A stretch of DNA of 56,434 nt from Pseudomonadota bacterium (GTDB lineage Bacteria > Myxococcota_A > UBA796 > GCA-2862545): the NCBI GenBank assembly GCA_005776945.1, contig SXOB01000035.1, positions 1 to 56,434 on the forward strand, in the 5' to 3' direction. The notes under the pieces were generated by a model. It was not told the DNA's origin and searched no databases. It saw only the letters and a list, made by a program, of their open reading frames with translations. Position 1 is the stretch's first letter. Every line of letters begins with the position of its first letter. The position numbers and the translations under genes were made by a program. Shown piece by piece: positions 37,409-43,560 of the stretch.

Positions 37409-38320
37409 ATGATCACGGCACCCCTGTTCGCCTTGTTCGCGGCCTGCACCTACGAAGAGCCGTTCCAGATCGAGAACCTCTCGGGGACGGTCGTTGTGCC
37501 TCGCGCGGCCGCGACGCGGGAAATCGTCGACCCTGACGGCGTCGTGCAGCCTCCGCTGACCGACAGCCGTTTCATCGGCCCGATCTACCTGGGGTTGTAC
37601 GCCTCGATGTTGGGTCCCAACGAGGTCGCGTCGTATCCGCACCCCGAAGTGGGTCCGCAGATCGGCGACGTGCAGTCCGACGCCTACCCGTACGGTGGGA
37701 CGACCGTCGGCGACCTTCGTTTCGCGTGTTTCGAGGCGTTGTCCTGCAAGGTCGTCTCCGACCGCTTCGTCGACTTCGATGACGTCGTGAGCTTCTTCAA
37801 GGACACGCTCTACCTGCCGTTCGAAGATGCGGCGGGCGAGGTCGTCGAGTCCGGCGACCTGATGCGCCACACCTGCTATGACCTGCTCGAGGTCTATACC
37901 GACGAAGAGGTGAACCTCACCGCGTCGGACGAGAACGAGGACGGCAAGATCGACGACCTCGACCTGCAGTTCCAGGAGAACGCCGACGGGGACTTCGCCG
38001 CCGAGTTCACGATTTGGCAGCAGGAGATGGTCTACGACAACGACGACGTCGAAAACGACGCGGCGGCGTTCTCGCTCTGGGCCTTCGCCGATCAACCGTC
38101 GGCGACCGAGTTCAACTTCGTGACGTGCGACGACTCCAACGGCGCCGGCCTCTTCATCGGTGAGTACGCCGAGGAATACTACGGCGGTCGCGTTCGGCAG
38201 GACGTCCTCAACGTGCCGTCGAACTACATCACGGGTGGCGACTACGTCGCCAGTGAAGCGTTCGTTTGGGAAAATGCGGATGACCGCCCGGTCATCACGC
38301 TCGACTGGGAGGTGCTCTGA
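37409..38320 (+). CDS. Lipoprotein with EF-hand-like loop, Oar operon
   Basis: A 303-aa protein with start ATG 37409 (GGAGG upstream). Signal MITAPLFALFAAC gives lipid Cys13. The mature protein is acidic. Residues around 172-186 (DENEDGKIDDLD) fit the 12-residue EF-hand loop D-x-N-x-D-G-x-I-x-x-x-D, a probable calcium site. A few Cys occur in FACFEALSC and HTCYDLL, possibly disulphides. No enzyme motif. Tight coupling with the receptor (9 bp) and with the next gene (1-nt overlap) suggests a complex with the receptor, perhaps as surface-exposed ligand-binding partner. Confidence 0.82.
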   Translation: MITAPLFALFAACTYEEPFQIENLSGTVVVPRAAATREIVDPDGVVQPPLTDSRFIGPIYLGLYASMLGPNEVASYPHPEVGPQIGDVQSDAYPYGGTTVGDLRFACFEALSCKVVSDRFVDFDDVVSFFKDTLYLPFEDAAGEVVESGDLMRHTCYDLLEVYTDEEVNLTASDENEDGKIDDLDLQFQENADGDFAAEFTIWQQEMVYDNDDVENDAAAFSLWAFADQPSATEFNFVTCDDSNGAGLFIGEYAEEYYGGRVRQDVLNVPSNYITGGDYVASEAFVWENADDRPVITLDWEVL

Positions 38321-39306
38321 TGCGCACGGCGGTTCTGGCGCTCGCGCTTGCGGGCTGCGACTACTCGGGCGACTGGCTGTTCCCCAATATCTACGACGAC
38401 CTGCCGGCCGTGGTTCACTTGACCCCGGAGGGCGGTGAGGACTTCGTGCCTGTCGACCTCGTCGACCCAGAGGACATCCCTGGAGCCGTCATCTACGCTG
38501 AAGTTGGAGCCGCCCTGTCGGTTGAGCCCGGTGGCGTGACGGCGACCTTCGTCGGCAACGGCGGTGAGGTCTGCGTCTGGATGGACCCCGAAACGGCCTA
38601 CTGGTCGGCCTCCGTTGCCGAGAAGCCGGCCGATGACTTCGCACAGAAGTTCGCCTACCCTGACAATACGTTCGACGACGGGGACCTCGACCTGGAGGTC
38701 GGTCAGTCGTTGTTCTACAACGGGACGCCTGGCGTCCAGATGGGTTCGTTTGCGGTCAACTACCAAGACAGCCTGGGCCAGCTGATCACGGTGAGCCAGG
38801 GCCTCTGCGGCCCTAGCAACCCCGATCTGTTCGGCACGCCGGGCGCCTTGGCCGGTCGCGGCACGGCGGAGTCCTGCTCCGTTCAGACGGAAGTTGGAAT
38901 CTCCTACACCATTGCGCTGGAGACCTTCTCCACCCCATTGGACGATGACCGCTTGGGATTCGGCCTTCTGATCGCGAATGGATCGTGTGACGAACTCCAA
39001 GCGCTCGCCGGGACTGGAGACAACCTTACGGCCGAGTGCCTCATCCAGGGCGAGTCGGTGCTGCCAACCGAATACCGGCAGGGCCCGGCGGGGCCGTGGT
39101 TTGGTCAGGTTTCGGCGCCTGCTTGGGAGGGTGTCACAGCCTTCGAGAGCGCTTTCTGCGATGCCGACCGCAACATGAAGAGCTTCTGCGATGAAGAGTT
39201 CGACGCGCACGAGGAGGCCGGGGCTCCCTGCGAATGGACTCAGGTCCTCAACGCCGAATCCCGCTGCTATTGCGGGGACATTCGCAACGACCCGAACGCG
39301 TTCTGA
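38320..39306 (+). CDS. Lipoprotein, Oar operon
   Basis: A 328-aa protein whose ATG overlaps the previous TGA. Signal MRTAVLALALAGC gives lipid Cys13. The mature part is acidic and beta-rich with conserved-looking Cys (EVCVWMDP, GLCGPSN, SCDEL, AECLIQG, FCDADRNMKSFC, CYCGDI). The abundant Cys imply extracytoplasmic disulphides. No catalytic motif and no known family recognised. Same operon as the Oar-like receptor, hence likely part of an envelope complex. Confidence 0.82.
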   Translation: MRTAVLALALAGCDYSGDWLFPNIYDDLPAVVHLTPEGGEDFVPVDLVDPEDIPGAVIYAEVGAALSVEPGGVTATFVGNGGEVCVWMDPETAYWSASVAEKPADDFAQKFAYPDNTFDDGDLDLEVGQSLFYNGTPGVQMGSFAVNYQDSLGQLITVSQGLCGPSNPDLFGTPGALAGRGTAESCSVQTEVGISYTIALETFSTPLDDDRLGFGLLIANGSCDELQALAGTGDNLTAECLIQGESVLPTEYRQGPAGPWFGQVSAPAWEGVTAFESAFCDADRNMKSFCDEEFDAHEEAGAPCEWTQVLNAESRCYCGDIRNDPNAF

Positions 39307-39318
39307 GCGGTTCGCCGG

Positions 39319-40476
39319 TCAGGGAGACAGCGACCGATCGAGCCAGGCGAGTGCGTCGTCGAGCGTGACGATGTCGCCGTGGAGTTGCGCCCCGTAGGCG
39401 CGCTCGAGGAGCATGCCCATCGCAGGGCCGGGTGGCACCCGTCCCGTCAAGTGGCGGCCGAGCAGCACGGGCGCGGGGGCTTCGTGGGCGACGCCCAACA
39501 TCCGGCAACGCGTCAATGCGTCCGCCCACGGGCCCGACGGGTCCCACGCCGCGCGCACTCCGAGCCAGAGACCGGCTTCGCAGCGGGTCGAAAGGCGCCG
39601 GAGGTCGGCGTCCGACGCGATGGGGGCCTCTGGCGTCCCTACGAGTGCCTCGGCCTTGCGCCTCGCCGGGTAGGCGCCCCACTTGTGCAGGCCCAGGCGG
39701 TCGAACGCGTCCAACCAGGCCGGAGGTGGGCTCGGGTGGAGCCAAATGGCCAACATGAACAGGAGGCGCCGGCCCGGAATGTCGATGGCGTCCCGCTCCG
39801 GAAGGCAGCGAAGGAACGTCTCAGGGAGGCCCGGAGGCCGCGCACATGCGGGGAAGAGGCGCACATCGAGGTCGGCGCTGCGTAGGAATGCCCAACCCAG
39901 ATCGGGGCGTGATCCCTCCGTCAGCAGGCGTTGCAACTCCGTAAAGATGCGCTCAGGTGGCAACTCACCGAGTTCGGCGGACGCTGCAAGGGCGATGAGG
40001 TCGTCGGTGGCCTGGAAACCGAGTTGGGCGGCGAAACGTGCGGCCCGGAGGGCGCGAAGGGGGTCGTCGAGAAAGGTCGTCGGATCGACGGCCCGAAGTA
40101 CACGCGCCTGCAGGTCGCGTTGCCCGCCGAAGGGATCAAAGAGATGGCCTTCGGGAAGCACAACGGCCATCGCGTTGACCGTCAGGTCCCGCCGGCGGGC
40201 AGCCTCCGTGGGGTCGAGATGGGGGTCGCCTTGCGCCAGGATCCCGCGATGCCCGGGGCCCACCTTGCTGTCACGCCTTGGCAAGGAAACGTCGATGTCC
40301 AGGCCGCGATGGCCTCGAGGACGGACCTTGAGGACGCCAAACGCTTTGCCGACGGCGTCGACTCGCCCCACTCTGGCGAGCACCGTCGCCAAGTCGTCGG
40401 CCTCGAGTCCGAACACCTCCAGATCCCAGTCATGGACCGGCTGCCCGAGCAACGCGTCGCGTACGCCGCCGCCCAC
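39319..40476 (-). CDS. CCA-adding / poly(A) polymerase-type nucleotidyltransferase, start unclear
   Basis: A class II nucleotidyltransferase of the CCA-adding enzyme/poly(A) polymerase family: VGGGVRDALLGQPVHDWDLEVFG carries the GG-x-x-RD strand and the DxD metal pair, followed by RRRDLTVNAMAV and DDPLRALRAARFAAQLGFQ. 385 aa from GTG 40476. This start cuts inside the conserved LVGGGVRD strand. The frame stays open upstream to at least 40650 and reads ALVAAGGRPRLVGGGVRD, which looks like genuine family sequence, but no ATG, GTG or TTG occurs in it. So the real start is noncanonical, or the sequence has an error. One tRNA-Ser near by encodes no CCA, consistent with need for this enzyme. Confidence 0.85.
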   Translation of the reverse strand: MGGGVRDALLGQPVHDWDLEVFGLEADDLATVLARVGRVDAVGKAFGVLKVRPRGHRGLDIDVSLPRRDSKVGPGHRGILAQGDPHLDPTEAARRRDLTVNAMAVVLPEGHLFDPFGGQRDLQARVLRAVDPTTFLDDPLRALRAARFAAQLGFQATDDLIALAASAELGELPPERIFTELQRLLTEGSRPDLGWAFLRSADLDVRLFPACARPPGLPETFLRCLPERDAIDIPGRRLLFMLAIWLHPSPPPAWLDAFDRLGLHKWGAYPARRKAEALVGTPEAPIASDADLRRLSTRCEAGLWLGVRAAWDPSGPWADALTRCRMLGVAHEAPAPVLLGRHLTGRVPPGPAMGMLLERAYGAQLHGDIVTLDDALAWLDRSLSP

Positions 40477-40547
40477 GAGGCGGGGCCGGCCCCCGGCGGC
40501 GACGAGGGCGTCGACAACGGCCCGGACACCCTCAGGCGGTCGGAGGT

Positions 40548-41282
40548 CTACCTGTCCTCCAGGCGGGTGCCCGTGCTCTCGAGGGGGGCCAACATCGGCT
40601 GAACCGGAGCAAGTCCCGCTTCGCCCGAGGGGACGAGCGTCCCGTTGATCCAGGCGATCAGCACGTTTTCGAAGTCGGCATCGGTGTTGAGGAGCTTGGC
40701 GCCTGACCCGTCGGCGTCGAGCAAGGCGAGGTGGTGGGGCCCCGCGACAAGTTCCCCGACAAGCGTCGCAGACTTAGCGGCCAGCGCTTCGTCGAGGCCC
40801 GCGGCCGCAAGAAGCGGCCTGTTGAAGCCCGTGGCGAGTTCCCTCAGCAGCAGGCCGTGGGAATTGGGTTTCGGTGACAACAAGGCGACGTCCCGGATGC
40901 CCGGATCCGTTTTTGCCGCGGCGAGGCCCACGAGGCCGCCATGGCCGGCCCCGATGACGGAGATCGTGGCGCAACCCTTGGTACGCAGCCAAGCTGCGGC
41001 AGCTGAGACGTCTTGAACCATCGCCGTGAAATCGGCGTCCGTGGCGGCTGACCCCGACGATCCGCCGTGGCCGCGCAGGTTCACGGCCAGTGAGGCGATG
41101 TTCTGGGTCGCAAGTCGGCTCCCGAAGCCGCCCCAGTCGGCATGGCTTCCGCCTTCGGCGTGGACGAGCACGACACCATGAGCACCCTTACCCCAGGCCT
41201 CTGCGGTCAGGGCCGTGGTGTCGGAGGCCTTGAGCGTGGCCGGAGCCGCCATCGCGAGCCAAGCCAACCATGCCGAGATCAT
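40548..41282 (-). CDS. Alpha/beta-hydrolase-fold protein lacking the nucleophile
   Basis: A 244-aa protein with signal-like N-terminus (MISAWLAWLAMAAPATLKA), probably secreted. The alpha/beta-hydrolase core is seen in VVLVHAEGGSHADWGGFGSRLA, NLRGHGGSSGS and SVIGAGHGGLVGLAAAK. The nucleophile elbow, normally GxSxG, reads Gly111-Ala-Gly113-His-Gly, so the catalytic Ser is replaced by Gly. A later Asp and His can be found but no catalysis is expected by the usual mechanism. It overlaps or abuts the CCA-type gene. It could bind a ligand as a pseudoenzyme. The ATG at 41282 is the likely start; an upstream GTG-free extension seems nonhomologous. Confidence 0.75.
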   Translation of the reverse strand: MISAWLAWLAMAAPATLKASDTTALTAEAWGKGAHGVVLVHAEGGSHADWGGFGSRLATQNIASLAVNLRGHGGSSGSAATDADFTAMVQDVSAAAAWLRTKGCATISVIGAGHGGLVGLAAAKTDPGIRDVALLSPKPNSHGLLLRELATGFNRPLLAAAGLDEALAAKSATLVGELVAGPHHLALLDADGSGAKLLNTDADFENVLIAWINGTLVPSGEAGLAPVQPMLAPLESTGTRLEDR

Positions 41283-41404
41283 GGGCCCCCCGGCCCGTTG
41301 ACATCGGGCCACCCTTGGGTAACACCTCGCGGGCGCGGTTTAGGCCGTGCCGGGTCTTTGACCGTCTGAACCGGATCGCCCGGCCTTGCCGGGTGGGGGG
41401 CGTG

Positions 41405-41860
41405 GTGTCCGACGAGGAATCGATGGGCCTTGCCCTTCAGCTCGCCGATCGGGCTGCTGCAGAAGGGGAGGTGCCTGTAGGCGCCGTCGTCCTGGCTGCG
41501 GGCCGCGTGGTCGGCGCGGGGTGGAATCACCGTGAACGTTGGAGCGACCCTACCGCACACGCGGAAATGGTCGCCCTCCGCCAGGCCGCAGCGCGGCTTG
41601 GAAATTGGAGGCTCGATACGTGCACGTTGGTCGTCACCCTCGAACCATGCCCCATGTGTGCAGGTGCCGCCGTCTTGGCGCGAATTCCCAGAGTCGTTTT
41701 CGGCTGTCGGGACCCCAAGGCGGGATTTATGGGCAGCTTGGCCCACTTGCACGATTTTCGCGGGTTGAACCACCGTATCGACGTCGTCGAAGGCGTTTGT
41801 GCGGAGGAAGCCAGCGAGCGTTTACGCACCTTCTTCAAGGCGTTGCGATCCGGAAACTGA
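41405..41860 (+). CDS. tadA: tRNA adenosine(34) deaminase
   Basis: Converts A34 of tRNA-Arg(ACG) to inosine. The 151-aa protein carries the cytidine-deaminase-fold zinc site: HAE (HAEMVALRQA) and PCPMC. Also FGCRDPKAGFMGS, the family loop. Start is one of the tandem GTG codons at 41402 and 41405, or ATG 41423; GTG 41405 gives the usual N-terminus. The TGA stop at 41858 is immediately followed by the first base of a tRNA-Ser gene, with zero spacing, so the RNAs are probably cut from a tadA transcript. Confidence 0.93.
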   Translation: MSDEESMGLALQLADRAAAEGEVPVGAVVLAAGRVVGAGWNHRERWSDPTAHAEMVALRQAAARLGNWRLDTCTLVVTLEPCPMCAGAAVLARIPRVVFGCRDPKAGFMGSLAHLHDFRGLNHRIDVVEGVCAEEASERLRTFFKALRSGN

Positions 41861-41946
41861 GGAGAGATGGCCGAGTGGTCGAAGGCGGTAGACTCGAAAT
41901 CTACTGTACGTCATGCGTACCCAGGGTTCGAATCCCTGTCTCTCCG
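41861..41946 (+). tRNA. tRNA-Ser (anticodon CGA)
   Basis: Acceptor GGAGAGA pairs with TCTCTCC, followed by discriminator G. Anticodon stem GTAGA/TCTAC with loop CTCGAAA gives anticodon CGA, reading UCG. A long variable arm GTACG/CGTAC, loop TCATG, is typical of class II tRNA-Ser. The T arm has GGTTCGAATCC. The following bases are CTC, so CCA is not encoded. Abuts the tadA stop. Confidence 0.97.
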
Positions 41947-41953
41947 CTCCCTA

Positions 41954-42041
41954 GGAGAGGTGACCGAGTGGTCGAAGGTGCACGACTGGAAATCGTGTGT
42001 GGGGCAACTCACCGCGGGTTCGAATCACGCTCTCTCCGCCA
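41954..42041 (+). tRNA. tRNA-Ser (anticodon GGA), T-stem mismatch
   Basis: Acceptor GGAGAGG pairs with TCTCTCC (terminal G-U), discriminator G, encoded CCA at 42039-42041. Anticodon stem CACGA/TCGTG with loop CTGGAAA gives GGA, reading UCC and UCU. The T stem is GCGGG against CACGC, with one G-A mismatch at the fourth pair. Only 7 nt separate it from the previous tRNA. Confidence 0.95.
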
Positions 42042-42044
42042 GAT

Positions 42045-42173
42045 ATTCCACCGCCGTGGGGGGGCCGGGGTCTGACGACCGCGCGCTGTGAACCCCGCCA
42101 GGTCCGAGAGGAAGCAACGGTAGCGGCCTCCACGGGGCGTCGGGTACCCCGGTCTCCACCCCGGCGGTGGAAT
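42045..42173 (+). ncRNA. ffs: Signal recognition particle RNA (small bacterial type)
   Basis: The domain-IV core CCAGGTCCGAGAGGAAGCAACGG (here only 42108-42130 cited in part: AGGTCCGAGAGGAAGCA) is diagnostic for the Ffh-binding hairpin of SRP RNA. The ends ATTCCACCGCCG (42045-42056) and CGGCGGTGGAAT (42162-42173) pair perfectly over 12 bp, delimiting a 129-nt molecule of the short bacterial type. It follows tRNA-Ser(GGA) by 3 nt and is 6 nt from the convergent pseudouridine-synthase stop. Confidence 0.93.
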
Positions 42174-42179
42174 GTCTGG

Positions 42180-42773
42180 TCAATTCCCCAGCGCCTGGTG
42201 CCATAACGGCACCAGGTCGTCGGGGATTTCGCTTTCGACGGCCACCTCTTCCCCCGTGATGGGGTGAGGAAAACGCAGCCGCGCGGCGTGCAGCGCCAGC
42301 CGCGGCCACCGTCGCCCCGCATCCCCACCGTGTCGTCGGTCTCCGGCCACGGGCGTCCCCGCGAGGGCCGCGTGGATGCGAATTTGGTGCGTCCGGCCGG
42401 TTTCGAGTTTGAGATGCACGGCTGAAAGGCCGTTCTGCTGGCCGTGAACCTTGACGTGGGTGACGGCGGTCTGACCGTCGATCGGTCGGTCCCAGACGCC
42501 ACCGGTCGCGCGGCCAACGAGGACGGCCTTGTAGGTGCGCTGGACGCGTCGCCCCGAGAACGCAGACGCGAGCGAGGGGTTTGCCGCGGGATCGATGGCG
42601 AAGAGTAGAAGGCCGCTCGTCGGTAAGTCGAGCCGGTGGTGCAGCCCCACGTAGGGGTAGGTGCGCTTGAGTCGCGTCACGACGTCGTCCGTGACGGTTG
42701 GACCGGGGTGGCTCGCCAATCCAAAGGGCTTGTCGACGACGACGACATGGGCGTCGGCCCAGGCGATTTTCAC
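42180..42773 (-). CDS. RluA-family RNA pseudouridine synthase
   Basis: A 197-aa enzyme isomerising uridine to pseudouridine in rRNA or tRNA. Signatures: VVVDKPFGLASHPG, the catalytic-Asp motif HHRLDLPTSGLLLF (HRLDxxTSG), YKAVLVG, and the C-terminal KLETGRTHQIRIHAAL. It is short for the family because the S4 domain of RluC/RluD is absent, as in RluA or TruC types. The GTG start at 42773 overlaps the thiS stop by GTGA. The gene is convergent with SRP RNA, 6 nt away. Target site cannot be told. Confidence 0.93.
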   Translation of the reverse strand: MKIAWADAHVVVVDKPFGLASHPGPTVTDDVVTRLKRTYPYVGLHHRLDLPTSGLLLFAIDPAANPSLASAFSGRRVQRTYKAVLVGRATGGVWDRPIDGQTAVTHVKVHGQQNGLSAVHLKLETGRTHQIRIHAALAGTPVAGDRRHGGDAGRRWPRLALHAARLRFPHPITGEEVAVESEIPDDLVPLWHQALGN

Positions 42774-42970
42774 CCTCCGCCCACGGCGCGGAGAATTTCC
42801 ACGCGGGCGCCTTCTACCAATTCCACGATTTCGTGCCCGGTTCGCGGGACGACGGCGCCGTCCACGGCCACGGCGACGCCGCGATCGGGCAATTCGAGGC
42901 GCGCAAGCAATCTGGCGACGGTGCAGGGCGCGGGGACGTCGAGGACGTTGCCGTTGACGCGCACCTTCAC
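42770..42970 (-). CDS. thiS: ThiS/MoaD-like sulfur carrier protein
   Basis: A 66-aa ubiquitin-fold protein: VKVRVNGNVLDVPAPCTVARLLARL (ThiS start 'ikvNGe...'), and a C-terminus RAVGGG with the Gly-Gly end required for thiocarboxylation. ThiS carries sulfur for thiazole of thiamine; MoaD is larger, about 80 aa. The terminal triple Gly is slightly longer than the usual GG. The start GTG 42970 overlaps the recR stop (GTGA) and its stop overlaps the rluA-like start. No thiG, thiF or other thiamine genes appear here, so the role is inferred from the fold only. Confidence 0.82.
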   Translation of the reverse strand: MKVRVNGNVLDVPAPCTVARLLARLELPDRGVAVAVDGAVVPRTGHEIVELVEGARVEILRAVGGG

Positions 42971-43560
42971 GTGAGGTCCCGCCGAAATTGCAGGGCGCGC
43001 GCAAGGCTCGGTGCGTCCGCGTACTCCAATTCGGCGCCCACAGGCAAACCGTGGGCGAGGCGCGTCACACGCACACCGATGGGGTGGATGAGACGCGCCA
43101 GGTAGAGCGCGGTGGCGTCGCCTTCCACGGTCGGATTCGTCGCGAGCAACACTTCGCGGACTTGACCGTCGCGCAGTCGCTCCAGGAGGGGTTTGATGCG
43201 CAGGGAGTCGGGACCGCGGCCCTCCAGCGGAGACAACGTGCCGTGAAGCACGTGGTAGCGTCCCCGAAATTCCCCGCTGCGCTCGATGGCCAACACGTCT
43301 TGTGGCGATTCGACGACGGCTAGGAGGGCGTCGTTGCGCGGCTGGGTACAGAGCTGGCACGGGTCGGAGCCGCTCAGGTCTCCGCAACGGCTGCATTCTT
43401 TGACGGAGTCGACGAGGCCGGAAAGTGCCGTTGCGATTTCGCCGGCGGTCCCCGGCGGGGCTCGAAGCAACCAGTAGACGAGCCGTGTGGCCGACTTTTC
43501 CCCGATGCCGGGGAATCGGCGCAATTGTTGCACGGCGCCGCGGATCGGGTCGCGATTCAA
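42967..43560 (-). CDS. recR: Recombination protein RecR
   Basis: RecR with RecO/RecF loads RecA at gaps. The 197-aa product has the HhH-like N-terminus (RFPGIGEKSATRLVYWLL), the zinc finger CSRCGDLSGSDPCQLC and the Toprim segment VVESPQDVLAIE and EVLLATNPTVEGDATALYL. Full length. The TTG start at 43560 overlaps the dnaX stop as TTGA. In most genomes ybaB/ebfC lies between dnaX and recR; here it is absent. Confidence 0.96.
   Translation of the reverse strand: MNRDPIRGAVQQLRRFPGIGEKSATRLVYWLLRAPPGTAGEIATALSGLVDSVKECSRCGDLSGSDPCQLCTQPRNDALLAVVESPQDVLAIERSGEFRGRYHVLHGTLSPLEGRGPDSLRIKPLLERLRDGQVREVLLATNPTVEGDATALYLARLIHPIGVRVTRLAHGLPVGAELEYADAPSLARALQFRRDLT

Noticed and set aside
34448-38095. A 1215-codon open frame antisense to the Oar-like gene
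   Set aside because: Its composition is Val/Arg/Asp/Leu-biased, with no domain signatures, while the sense frame has a signal peptide, plug and barrel. High-GC codon bias opens the antisense frame.
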